A stretch of DNA of 64,000 nt, taken from positions 48,997 to 112,996 of the forward strand of contig NZ_WPCC01000006.1 of assembly GCF_009741925.1 (NCBI RefSeq), written 5' to 3'. The position numbers and the translations under genes are program-made. The notes below the pieces were generated by a model, which was not told the origin of the DNA, searched no databases, and saw nothing but the letters and a program-made list of their open reading frames with translations. This document shows positions 44,202 to 52,635 of this stretch, one piece after another. The stretch's first letter is position 1. Each line of letters opens with the position of its first letter. Source of the DNA: Natronomonas sp. CBA1123. Its GTDB lineage: Archaea > Halobacteriota > Halobacteria > Halobacteriales > Haloarculaceae.

Positions 44202-45538
44202 ATGACCAGCGTAGGCATCGACGCCATCGCCATCCACGCCGGCAAACTGAAACTCGACCTCGCGGAGACGTTCGCGCCCGCGATGGGCGACGAACCCGAG
44301 AAGTACACGAAGGGACTCGGCCTGCACGCCAGTTCCTTCCCGGACACCTACGAGGACATCGTGACGATGGGGGCCAACGCCGCCCACAAACTGATGGAGC
44401 GGAAGGGGTTGGAGCCCGAGGACATCGGCCGCATCGACGTGGCCACCGAGAGCGCCTTCGACCACTCCAAGCCCGTCTCGACGTACATCGCGGGCTGTCT
44501 GGAGCAGGTCTTCGAGGGTGACTTCCACCACGCCAACAAGGGCGAACGGAAGTTCGCCTGCGTCGCCGGGACCCAGAGCATCGACGACGCCTTCAACTGG
44601 ATTCAGGCCGGGCGCAATCGCGGTCGGTCGGCGCTCGTCATCGCCACCGACACGGCGCTGTATGCGCGTGACGACCCCGGTGAGTCGACGCAGGGTGCCG
44701 GCGCCGTGGCGATGCTCATCAGCGAGGACCCCTCACTCGTCGAGCTGTCGACCGAGCAGGGCTACGGCTCGGCCGACGAGACGGACTTCCTGAAACCCCA
44801 ACAGCAGTTCCCCAGTGTCGACGGCAAGCGCTCGGTACAGGTGTATCTCGCACGGATGCGGGAGGCCCTCGTCGACTACCAGAGCGTCGCCGGCGAGGTC
44901 CACCCCTACGACATCCGGCTGGTGCCGTTCCACACGCCGTTCCCGGGGATGGTCCGGAAGGCCGCCGTGTTGGGCTACCGGCACATGATTCGCAACACCG
45001 AAATCGAGGACGCCCTCGCCGAGGAAATCGGGCCCCAACCTCGCGAGGAGGCCTTCGAGGATGACGACGAGTATCTCGACGCCGTCCGGGAGTACACCGA
45101 TGCCCTCCAGGACACCGACCGTTATCGGGAGTGGTACGACCGGGTCGTCGACCCGACGTTGACCATCTCCCGGCACGTCGGCAACTGGTACACCGGGTCG
45201 GTTCACGTCGCCCGCGTTTCGGGGCTGAAGGAACTCGCCGAGGCCGGCGAGGACGCGACGGGTGCGACGTTGCTCGTCGGCTCCTACGGGTCGGGCGCCC
45301 AAGCCGAGATTCATGCCGAGACGGTCCAGCCGGGCTGGAAGGACGAAATCGAGGCGCTGGACATCGACGAGCAGCTCGAATCGCGCTACGACCTCACCTT
45401 CGAGGAGTACGAGACGGTCCACGACGCCCACAACCACGACGAAGAGCGGAGCTCGAGGAGTTCACCGCCCCCGACGGCGAGTTCGTCTTCGACGGCTGGG
45501 GTCGGATGGGCGAGCGGAAGTACGACTACGTGGACTAG
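44202..45538 (+). CDS. mvaB: Hydroxymethylglutaryl-CoA synthase, interrupted by a one-base frameshift
   Basis: Condenses acetyl-CoA with acetoacetyl-CoA in the mevalonate route to archaeal lipids. Active-site Glu (TESAFDHS), Cys (FACVAGTQS) and His (PFHTPFPGM) are all present. The frame is broken near 45447-45449: restoring one G in the CGG there gives REELEEFTAPDGEF and a normal end GRMGERKYDYVD at 45538, total 445 aa, the usual haloarchaeal length. Without correction the reading runs to 45689 with an unrelated Ser/Thr/Pro-rich tail. A sequencing error is likely since the pathway is essential; a real mutation affecting the last 32 residues cannot be excluded. Confidence 0.9.
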
Positions 45539-45997
45539 AACACCCACTTTTTACAAGGCGGGGTTTCCTCGCTTCCTTCGGTCGCTGCGGGAACCCGCCT
45601 CGCAAAAACATGGGAAAAACGACCCGGACGCTCCCTTCGGTCGCGTCCGGAGTGGTTCGAAAGACGCCAGAGGCGTCTTTCATCAGTAAGCAAATCGAAG
45701 ATTTGCGAGCTATACAGGAGCTCTGCTCCTGTGGTATGCGAAAAGAGCGCGAAGCGCTCTTTTCAGCAAACCGCTCGTCTGTTTGGTAATCGTTCGAAGC
45801 ATGAATCTCCGCGCGAGCGAAGCGAGCGCGGTTCGCGGCGACGAGACGGCGCAGCCGTCGAGTCGCCGTAGCGAGAACCGACTACCGCGCGCCGAAGGCG
45901 CGCGACTGGAGGTTCTCGCGCATATTTTCCCCAAGTTTTTGCCACAGAGGCGTGTTCGCCCTTGGCGAACCGCCGGAGTGTGCAAAAAGTGGGTGTT
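45539..45997. repeat. Intergenic array of about ten short hairpins bounded by a 14-bp inverted repeat
   Basis: AACACCCACTTTTT at 45539-45552 and its exact complement at 45984-45997 close the region. Perfect stems between them: 8 bp at 45624-45650; 10 bp with AGA loop at 45659-45681; 7 bp with GAA at 45690-45706; 8 bp with TCT at 45714-45732; 11 bp with GAA at 45740-45764; 6 bp at 45809-45831; 7+6 bp with a GA/GA internal loop and GCA loop at 45836-45868; 9 bp outer and 8 bp inner with GAA loop at 45871-45919; 7 bp with CTT at 45954-45970. An imperfect stem lies at 45556-45600. No believable protein is encoded. It sits between convergent genes. Confidence 0.8.
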
Positions 45998-47060
45998 AGT
46001 CCGCGTTCGGCGTCGGCGCGTCCTCGGTCAGCGCGAGCACGTCGTCGAAGAAATCGAGCGTGTCGTTGGGGCCGGGGTTCGCTTCGGGGTGGTACTGGCG
46101 GGTGATGATGTCGAGTTCGTCGCTCTCGAGGCCTTCGGGGGTGTCGTCGTTGACGTTGATTTGCGTGACTTCGAGCTGTCCGGGTTCGGAGACGGTGTAG
46201 CCGTGGTTCTGGGTCGTCATGACGACCTTCTTCGAGCGGAGGTCCTGAACCGGTTGGTTGACGCCGCGGTGGCCGAACTCCATCTTCTCGGTTTCGCCGC
46301 CGAGGGCTTCGGCGATGACCTGCTGGCCGAGACAGATGCCCGCAAGCGGTAGTTCTCCGACGTACTCGTCGACGAGGGCGGCGGCGGCCTCGAAGTTCTT
46401 GGGGTCGCCGGGACCGTTGGAGATGAACAACACATCGGGGTCGACCGACGCCACGTCGGCGACAGTGGCGTTGTACGGGAGGATTTCGACCGTCGCGTTC
46501 CGTTCGACGAGCGATTCGGTGATAGAGCCCTTCGCGCCGCAGTCGACGAGCGCGACGGTGGGGCCGTCGCCGTCGGGGTTGTGTGTGAGTCGCTCGTCAG
46601 TGGATACCTGCGAGCCGATGTCGGTGTGCTCGCTCATGCCCTTACAGTCGGCGAGTTCTTCCTTCGCAGCCTCGGGGGTCGCCTCGGGGCCGGCGGCGAT
46701 GCCGCACTTCATCGCACCGCCCTCTCGGATTCCGGTGACGAGGTCGCGGGTGTCGAGATGGTCGACGGCGGGGACGCCCTCGCTTTCGAGCCACTCGGCG
46801 ACGTCCTCGGTGAGTTCGCGGGCGACGACGGCGCGGGGATGGACGCGGTCGGACTCGAAGCGCTCCTCTCGGACGCCGTAGTTGCCGATGAGCGGGTACG
46901 AGAACGTCAGCACCTGTTCTTCGTAACTCGGGTCGGTGAGCGACTCCTCGTAGCCGGTGTAGGCTGTCGTAAACACCAGTTCACCACGACTGCGGCCGGG
47001 AGCGCGAGCGCGTGCCTCCACGACACGCCCGCTTTCCAGCGCCACGTAGGCATCCGTCAT
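45996..47060 (-). CDS. carA: Carbamoyl-phosphate synthase small subunit
   Basis: Glutaminase subunit that feeds ammonia to CarB for arginine and pyrimidine synthesis, 354 aa. The N-terminal CarA domain starts MTDAYVALESGRVVEARARAPG and includes FTTAYTGYEESLTDPSYEEQVL. The class I glutamine amidotransferase domain (about residues 170-350) has the nucleophile Cys in GICLGQQ and the His/Glu pair in YHPEANPGP. carB is not in the window. The gene is divergent from an Lrp regulator; the stop overlaps the right end of the hairpin array. Confidence 0.96.
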   Translation of the reverse strand: MTDAYVALESGRVVEARARAPGRSRGELVFTTAYTGYEESLTDPSYEEQVLTFSYPLIGNYGVREERFESDRVHPRAVVARELTEDVAEWLESEGVPAVDHLDTRDLVTGIREGGAMKCGIAAGPEATPEAAKEELADCKGMSEHTDIGSQVSTDERLTHNPDGDGPTVALVDCGAKGSITESLVERNATVEILPYNATVADVASVDPDVLFISNGPGDPKNFEAAAALVDEYVGELPLAGICLGQQVIAEALGGETEKMEFGHRGVNQPVQDLRSKKVVMTTQNHGYTVSEPGQLEVTQINVNDDTPEGLESDELDIITRQYHPEANPGPNDTLDFFDDVLALTEDAPTPNAD

Positions 47061-47111
47061 TACGAGATGCGTATGAAGCACCCCCAAATAACGCTTGTGT
47101 TCGAAGATTCG

Positions 47112-47126
47112 TTACGAAATTCGTAA
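47112..47126. promoter_or_regulatory. Perfect palindrome TTACGAA-A-TTCGTAA between carA and lrp
   Basis: The 15-bp element lies in the 102-bp divergent space. The probable carA TATA (TTATTTG on the minus strand, 47085-47092) is on one side and a TAAG-type element for lrp (about 47131) on the other. Flanking ATTCG copies extend the symmetry. The site is well placed for an Lrp-type dimer to control both genes. Confidence 0.5.
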
Positions 47127-47162
47127 TCGGTAAGTGGGGGCAGTCTGAATCGTCACATCTCA

Positions 47163-47576
47163 ATGGACGACCTCGACCGTCAAATACTCGCCATCCTCCG
47201 GCGGGACTCCCGAACCCCCTACACGGAGATTGCCGACCGCGTCGGGACCAGCGAGGGGACCGTCCGAAACCGCGTCGAGCGACTGCTCGAAGACGGCGTC
47301 ATCGAACGGTTTACCATCGCCACCCGAACCGGCAACGTCAAAGCGATGATAGAGGTCGGCGTCGCCGTCGACGTCGACACCGGCGGCATCTCCGAGTCCA
47401 TCGCCGACTGGACCGAGGTCGACTTCGTCTGGCAGGTCTCCGGCGAGGAAGACATCGTCGTCGTCGTCGACACCGCCGACACAGGAACGCTCAACGACCT
47501 CATCACGCGGGCACGCGAACTCGACGAAGTCGTCTCCACGAAGACGCGACTCATCCTCGACGAGAAGTTGGGATAG
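47163..47576 (+). CDS. Lrp/AsnC-type transcription regulator
   Basis: A 137-aa feast/famine regulator. The winged HTH is residues 1-55 (MDDLDRQILAILRRDSRTPYTEIADRVGTSEGTVRNRVERL). The RAM-like ligand domain is about 62-137 (AMIEVGVAVDVDTGGISESI and VWQVSGEEDIVVVVDT). It is divergent from carA, the common haloarchaeal arrangement, and probably responds to an amino acid. A palindrome in the shared promoter region is the natural candidate for its operator. Confidence 0.92.
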   Translation: MDDLDRQILAILRRDSRTPYTEIADRVGTSEGTVRNRVERLLEDGVIERFTIATRTGNVKAMIEVGVAVDVDTGGISESIADWTEVDFVWQVSGEEDIVVVVDTADTGTLNDLITRARELDEVVSTKTRLILDEKLG

Positions 47577-47590
47577 CGGGTGGCCCCGGA

Positions 47591-48454
47591 CTATCGATTG
47601 TCGAGATAGTGCAACACGCCGGCCACGTCTCGCTGGACGGTCGGACTCAGCCAGCGGTCCTCAAGGGATTCGACGATAGCGCCGATGTCGTCGTCGTGTT
47701 CTTGGCGGCGTTCTTCGAGGAGGTCGACCCACTCCGGTAACATCGCCTCGTAGCGGTCGAGTTCGTCGACAGCGTCCTCTCCTCCCGGGCCGACGTGGCC
47801 ATAGAAGTTCTTCTCGGGGTCGAACTCCCGGAGCCGGTCGACGGTTTCGAGGTTGGCTTCGAGGTCGAACCCCGGCGGGGGTGTCGTCGGTCGCATCTCA
47901 CCGGCGAGATGCATTCCGGCCGAATCGATGGAGAACAGCCCCTCCGTTACGGGGTCGTAGGCGGCGAAGTGATGCGGCGCGTGACCGGGGGCGTCGACGA
48001 GTTCGAGTTCGCGGTCGCCGAGGTCGACCGACTCACCGCCACCCACCGAGCGGCAGCGCTCCTCGGGAAGCAGTTTCGGTTCGCCGTAGGCGTTCTCGGT
48101 GCCCATCGCCCGGTCGACGCTCCGTTTCAGTCGGTCCAACTGCTCGGGGTTGGTGACGTAGGGCACCCCCTTCTCGTGGACGTGGAAGGTCGCGTTCGGC
48201 AGGTCATCGGCGAGGTGTCCTGCACCACCTGCGTGGTCGAGATGGACGTGCGTGACGAGGACGTGTTCGACCGCCTCCGGTGCGATGTCGACTTCGTTCA
48301 GGGCGTCGTGAATCCGGTCGATTGAATTCGCCGACCCGGTATCGACGATTGTCGGGTTCGGCGCGTCGATTAGATACAGCGTGAGCGCACCGGGTGTCCC
48401 CATCAGATGTGGGTCGACGGTGTAGATGTCGTCGAGTGCGTGTTTGACCGTCAC
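47591..48454 (-). CDS. MBL-fold metallohydrolase
   Basis: A 287-aa metallo-beta-lactamase-fold hydrolase with an intact metal site: THVHLDHAGG (about residues 76-85, HxHxDH), then a later APGHAPHH and a final GHVGPGG. The protein is soluble. The longer open frame upstream is not coding because it crosses the divergent HAD gene. The GTG at 48454 is chosen because the GCTTGATACC element is about 28 bp upstream and the product begins MTVKHALDDIYTVDPHLMGTPG, a normal family start. The substrate is not known. Confidence 0.88.
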   Translation of the reverse strand: MTVKHALDDIYTVDPHLMGTPGALTLYLIDAPNPTIVDTGSANSIDRIHDALNEVDIAPEAVEHVLVTHVHLDHAGGAGHLADDLPNATFHVHEKGVPYVTNPEQLDRLKRSVDRAMGTENAYGEPKLLPEERCRSVGGGESVDLGDRELELVDAPGHAPHHFAAYDPVTEGLFSIDSAGMHLAGEMRPTTPPPGFDLEANLETVDRLREFDPEKNFYGHVGPGGEDAVDELDRYEAMLPEWVDLLEERRQEHDDDIGAIVESLEDRWLSPTVQRDVAGVLHYLDNR

Positions 48455-48477
48455 GTACCGCCGTACGGAAGGGGGTG

Positions 48478-48487
48478 GCTTGATACC
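48478..48487. promoter_or_regulatory. GCTTGATACC element serving two divergent genes
   Basis: In a 54-bp divergent space, this element is centred about 26 bp before the HAD start at 48509 and about 28 bp before the MBL start at 48454. It is the second case in the window of one AT-rich box at the correct distance from two leaderless starts. Confidence 0.45.
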
Positions 48488-48508
48488 TGCGGCGTCCCGA
48501 ACCCCGAT

Positions 48509-49189
48509 ATGGTGCCGCCGCTGGCCGCCGACATCGACGGAACGCTCACCCGGCCGGACAAATCCATCGACCCCCGCGTTTTCGACGCACTCCGGGCGTG
48601 GGACGCCCCCGTCGTTATCGCCACCGGAAAGTCGTTCCCGTACCCCGTCGGCCTCTGTGAGTTCCTCGGCGTCCCGCTGAACGTCATCGCCGAGAACGGC
48701 GGCGCGGTCTACGTCGAGGACGCTGGCGAGGTGGTGTACAACGGCGACCCCGAGGGGGCAGAAGCGATCGCGGCCGACTACCTCGACGCGGGCTACGACC
48801 TCGGATGGGGCCCCGTCGACATGGTGAACCGCTGGCGGGAGACCGAACTCGCCGTCTCCCGGGAGCGACCGCTGGAGCCACTGGAGCACATTGCCGCCGA
48901 CCACGGGATGGACGTGGTCGATACGGGCTACGCCTACCACGTCAAATCGCCCGAGGTCGACAAGGGCGAGGGCCTGAAAACGGCGGCCCGACTGTTGGAC
49001 TGCTATCCCGAGGAGTTCGTCGCGGTCGGCGATTCGGAGAACGACGCCGAGGTCTTCGGCGTCGCAGGGAAGGCCTACGCCGTCGCCAACGCCGACGACC
49101 ACGCGCTTTCGGCCGCCGACGTGGTCACCGAGGGGGCTTTCGCGGACGGCTTCCTGGAGGCGCTGGAGGCGATTCGAACCGAGTGGTAA
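48509..49189 (+). CDS. HAD family IIB phosphatase, archaeal phosphoglycolate phosphatase type
   Basis: A 226-aa phosphatase. Motif I is ADIDGTLTRPD near the start with the nucleophile Asp at about residue 7. Motif II is VIATGKSFPY, the lysine region is EVDKGEGLKTAARLL, and motif IV is VGDSENDAEVF (about residues 174-184). Family members hydrolyse 2-phosphoglycolate or sugar phosphates; the exact substrate is inferred only. The cap domain covers about residues 80-150. Confidence 0.9.
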   Translation: MVPPLAADIDGTLTRPDKSIDPRVFDALRAWDAPVVIATGKSFPYPVGLCEFLGVPLNVIAENGGAVYVEDAGEVVYNGDPEGAEAIAADYLDAGYDLGWGPVDMVNRWRETELAVSRERPLEPLEHIAADHGMDVVDTGYAYHVKSPEVDKGEGLKTAARLLDCYPEEFVAVGDSENDAEVFGVAGKAYAVANADDHALSAADVVTEGAFADGFLEALEAIRTEW

Positions 49190-49321
49190 CCTCCCCGATA
49201 GCCGTTCGTACCGTTCCGGAGACGTACAGTCCCAAAACACCACAGACAGCCGCATCAAACGGTCGTTTCTGCCTATTCCCCGGGGAAAGCTTTTGCCCGT
49301 GTGGTTGTTACCGTCGCTCAC

Positions 49322-50941
49322 ATGAGCGCCGACCGGGCCGCACTCCAGCGCGCCCTCGAACGGGGCGAACGGGAGGGCGGCAGCGTCGAGTTCAAGGAAC
49401 GGCTCACTCGCTCGGTCCACCTCGCCGACGGGCGGATGGAATCACTCGCCGCGCAACTGCGCCACCGCGTGCTGTCGGGCGACGGCGAGGCCACCTACGT
49501 CGTCGGCGTCACCGACGACGGCGGTATCGCCGGCATCTCGCCGGAGGCCTTCTCCGAGTCGATGGACGTACTGTCGCTGCTCGCCGAAGAGGCGGGTGCC
49601 CACATCGACGACGTCCAGACGTGGGGCATCGAGGAGGGTATCGTCGGCGTCGCCACCCTACAGGAGGGCGCCGTCCTCGACGTCGACGACGACCACATCG
49701 TCGTCGGCACCGCGGGCCACGTCGACCACGGCAAGTCGACGCTCGTCGGCTCGCTCGTCACCGGCGACCCCGACGACGGACAGGGCGGCACCCGCGGCTT
49801 CCTCGATGTCCAGCCCCACGAGGTCGACCGGGGGCTGTCGGCTGACCTCTCGTATGGCGTCTACGGCTTCGACGAGGAGGGACCGGTCCGGATGGACAAC
49901 CCTCACCGGAAGTCCGACCGCGCCCGCGTCGTCGAGGAGGCCGACCGCCTCGTCTCCTTCGTCGACACCGTCGGCCACGAACCGTGGCTCCGGACGACGA
50001 TTCGCGGCCTCGTCGGCCAGAAACTCGACTACGGCCTGCTCGTCGTCGCCGCCGACGACGGTCCGACGAAGACGACCCGGGAACATCTCGGTATCCTGCT
50101 GGCGACCGAACTCCCCACCGTCGTCGCCATCACGAAGGCGGATATGGTGTCCGACGAGCGCGTCCACGAGGTCGAACGCGAAGTCGAACGCCTCCTCCGG
50201 AACGCCGACAAGACGCCGCTGTCGGTCGACCGCCACGGCGTCGAGGCCGCAATCGAGGAAATAAACGAGCAGGTCGTCCCCGTCCTCTCGACGTCGGCGG
50301 TGACGATGGAGGGCCTGCCCGTCCTCGACGAGCTATTCGAGCATCTCCCGAAGACGAGCGCCACCGAGGGCGACTTTTCGATGTACATCGACCGCACGTA
50401 CAACGTCACGGGCGTCGGGGCGGTCGCCTCCGGAACCGTCCGCTCGGGCAGCGTCGAGGCCGGCGACGAGTTACTCGTCGGCCCACTCGCTGACGGCGCC
50501 TTTCGGGAGGTCGAAGTCCGCTCCATCGAGATGCACTACCACCGCGTCGACGAGGCGTCGGCGGGCCGTATCGTCGGCATCGCCCTGAAGGGCATCGGCG
50601 AGGCCGACCTCGAACGTGGGATGGTGTTGCTCCCCCGAGATGCCGACCCCGACCCAGTCCGGGAGTTCGAAGCCGAGGTGATGGTCCTCAACCATCCGAC
50701 CCGCATCGACGACGGCTACGAACCGGTCGTCCACCTCGAGACGGTCTCCGAGACCGTTTCGATTCATCCCGAGGGGGGGCAGTTGCTCCCCGGCGACACC
50801 GGCCGCGCCCGCGTTCGGTTCAAGTTCCGACCCTACATGGTCGAGGAGGGCCAACGGTTCGTCTTCCGGGAAGGCAGTTCGAAGGGCGTCGGGACGGTCA
50901 CCGACGTATCGGTCGACGGCAACCGGACGGAAGACTCCTAA
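49322..50941 (+). CDS. GTPBP1-like translational GTPase
   Basis: A 539-aa GTP-binding protein related to EF-1alpha and eukaryotic GTPBP1/2. A leading domain (about residues 1-125, EREGGSVEFKERLTRSVHLADGR) precedes the G domain. G1 is GTAGHVDHGKST (about 128-139), G3 DTVGHEPWL (about 219-227) and G4 TKAD (about 274-277). Domains II and III (about 350-535) are the usual barrels, with [28 protein letters not shown] as the domain II entry. A role in ribosome rescue or mRNA decay is suggested by eukaryotic relatives only. Confidence 0.9.
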   Translation: MSADRAALQRALERGEREGGSVEFKERLTRSVHLADGRMESLAAQLRHRVLSGDGEATYVVGVTDDGGIAGISPEAFSESMDVLSLLAEEAGAHIDDVQTWGIEEGIVGVATLQEGAVLDVDDDHIVVGTAGHVDHGKSTLVGSLVTGDPDDGQGGTRGFLDVQPHEVDRGLSADLSYGVYGFDEEGPVRMDNPHRKSDRARVVEEADRLVSFVDTVGHEPWLRTTIRGLVGQKLDYGLLVVAADDGPTKTTREHLGILLATELPTVVAITKADMVSDERVHEVEREVERLLRNADKTPLSVDRHGVEAAIEEINEQVVPVLSTSAVTMEGLPVLDELFEHLPKTSATEGDFSMYIDRTYNVTGVGAVASGTVRSGSVEAGDELLVGPLADGAFREVEVRSIEMHYHRVDEASAGRIVGIALKGIGEADLERGMVLLPRDADPDPVREFEAEVMVLNHPTRIDDGYEPVVHLETVSETVSIHPEGGQLLPGDTGRARVRFKFRPYMVEEGQRFVFREGSSKGVGTVTDVSVDGNRTEDS

Positions 50942-50964
50942 CGCGGCCACCCGTCTTATCCGGC

Positions 50965-51915
50965 ATGGGACGGCTCCGTCTTCGGTTCCTTATGGCGCTC
51001 ACCGGCGTGACGCTTCTCGCCGGCTATCTGCTGGCCGCACTCGCCGGCTATCAGTTGCTCACGGTGGTGTGGGAGCTCCGTCCCGACCCCGTACGCGCCG
51101 TCGCGTACTTCGTCGTCGCCACGGTCGTCGTCGGCTATCTGAGCTACCGACTCGGTACCGAGGCGTTGCTGTCGGAACTCGACACCAGAGAGCTCACCGA
51201 GGCCGAGGCGCCGTGGCTCTACGCCCGTGTCGACGCCCTCCGGCGAGACATCGGCGTCGGCGACGTGACGGTGTACACCGCCCGGATGGACGCCCCGAAC
51301 GCATTCGCACTCGGTACCGCTCGTGGCGGTTCGCTCGTCATCGATTACGGCCTGTTCAGGATACTAACTGCCGAGGAACTGGTGGCCGTCCTCGCCCACG
51401 AACTCGCCCACCTGGAGAGCCGCGACGGGCTGATTCAGACGCTCGGCTACACACAAGTCCGAACCGTCGGCGGCGTCCTGTATCTCGCGTTGCTTCCGGT
51501 CGGCCTCCTCGTCGGCGGCGTCCTCCGGGCGCTCTCGTGGCTGCGCGGCGAAACGCCCCGACCGTTCTCGGAGCACCTCGCCATCGTCCAGTTTCGCGTC
51601 GCGCAGTTCGTGGTGCTGTCGCTGTTCGTGCTGACGCTGGCGCTGCGTGCCCATTCCCGCCGCCGGGAGTACGCCGCCGACGACCGCGCCGTCGAAGCGA
51701 CGGGGAATCCAATCGCGCTCGCGCGGGCACTCGTGAAAATCGAGCGCGCCGCCACGCCGGGGTGGGGAACCCTCTCGCCGCTGTACATCCACGGCGACGA
51801 GGGTGGACTGTTGACGCGACTACTGGCGACACATCCACGGATGGAAGAGCGCATCGAGCGACTCGTTCGAATGGCGACCGCGAACACCGATGACTGGCGT
51901 CGGACGCCCCGGTAG
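50965..51915 (+). CDS. M48 family zinc metalloprotease (HtpX-like)
   Basis: A 316-aa membrane protease. Two N-terminal membrane helices (about residues 8-30 and 42-62) are followed by the zinc motif HELAH (residues 145-149), with the third ligand likely the Glu of REYAADDRAVEATG (about 232-245). Two further hydrophobic segments (about 170-190 and 210-228) lie between. This fits HtpX-type quality-control proteases of the cytoplasmic membrane. It follows the GTPase by 23 bp, so cotranscription is possible. Confidence 0.9.
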   Translation: MGRLRLRFLMALTGVTLLAGYLLAALAGYQLLTVVWELRPDPVRAVAYFVVATVVVGYLSYRLGTEALLSELDTRELTEAEAPWLYARVDALRRDIGVGDVTVYTARMDAPNAFALGTARGGSLVIDYGLFRILTAEELVAVLAHELAHLESRDGLIQTLGYTQVRTVGGVLYLALLPVGLLVGGVLRALSWLRGETPRPFSEHLAIVQFRVAQFVVLSLFVLTLALRAHSRRREYAADDRAVEATGNPIALARALVKIERAATPGWGTLSPLYIHGDEGGLLTRLLATHPRMEERIERLVRMATANTDDWRRTPR

Positions 51916-51918
51916 GCT

Positions 51919-52593
51919 CTACTCGACGCCGAGAAGCGACGGGAGGTCCGACAGCGACGAGACGGTGTAATCCGGCTCCGGTTCGGCCGGTTCGTCGGTG
52001 TCCGGCACCCACACCGAACCCACCCCGGCCGCACGGGCGCCGGCAACGTCCGACCCCAGTGAGTTGCCGACGTGAACCGTCCGCTCGGGTCGTACGTCGA
52101 GCGTCGACAGCGCTGCCTCGAACGGTTCGGGACTGGGTTTCGCCGGAGCGTCGTAGCCGGCGTGGACGACCACATCGAAGGATTCCGCCAGTCCGAGCGC
52201 CTCGAGCTTTCGCCGTTGCATCGACGGCGCGCCGTTCGTGACGACGCCGAGGGGCCACTCCGACAGCGCCGACAGCGCGCGGTCGACGCCCGGCAGCGGT
52301 TCGACGTTGCCGTGGTCGCGCTCGTCGGCGTAGATTTGCGCGATTTCCCGGCCGGTTGCCGGGTCGTACCCCTTCTCGTCGGCGATAGCCGCGAAACACC
52401 GTTCGCGGAGGTCGACCATCGAATCGCTCGAATCGACGAACTCCGGGTAGCGGTCGTGATACTCCTCGACGGTGATGAACGGCTCTACGCCCGTCCGCTC
52501 GAAGGACGCATCCAGCAGTTCCGCCCCCGAGCGTCGATACCGACACAGCGTGTCGTCGACGTCGAAGAGGACGGCCTCGACCTCCTGTTGCAC
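51919..52593 (-). CDS. HAD-superfamily hydrolase, subfamily IA
   Basis: A 224-aa hydrolase. Motif I is LFDVDDTLCRYRR (about residues 9-21). Motif II is GVVTNGAPSMQRRK (about 114-127). The Lys motif is AKPSPEPFEAAL, and motif IV is VGNSLGSDVAGARAAG. The four-helix cap (about 20-95) is the IA type. The substrate is unknown. It converges on the M48 protease gene with a 3-bp gap and is followed upstream by an aminotransferase. Confidence 0.92.
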   Translation of the reverse strand: MQQEVEAVLFDVDDTLCRYRRSGAELLDASFERTGVEPFITVEEYHDRYPEFVDSSDSMVDLRERCFAAIADEKGYDPATGREIAQIYADERDHGNVEPLPGVDRALSALSEWPLGVVTNGAPSMQRRKLEALGLAESFDVVVHAGYDAPAKPSPEPFEAALSTLDVRPERTVHVGNSLGSDVAGARAAGVGSVWVPDTDEPAEPEPDYTVSSLSDLPSLLGVE

Positions 52594-52635
52594 GAATCAG
52601 TGTTCGAAGCCGAGGGACAAAAATCGCTCGCGAAC

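Noticed and set aside
44202..45538. Programmed ribosomal frameshifting in HMG-CoA synthase
   Set aside because: No slippery heptamer, no stimulatory structure immediately after the site, and no known use in this family; a missing G in a short run is simpler.
44202..45689. HMG-CoA synthase as a 495-aa protein with a novel tail
   Set aside because: The tail after the frameshift is Ser/Thr/Pro-rich, runs into the hairpin array and has no resemblance to family members; the other frame supplies the conserved C-terminus.
45539..45997. Possible CRISPR array because of many short repeats
   Set aside because: The units differ in sequence and each is itself a palindrome; there is no constant repeat with variable spacers and no cas gene nearby.
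47591..49420. 609-codon open frame ending in the MBL hydrolase
   Set aside because: The first half overlaps the HAD gene on the other strand and has no homology signs; the MBL protein begins cleanly at the GTG at 48454 with a promoter element upstream.
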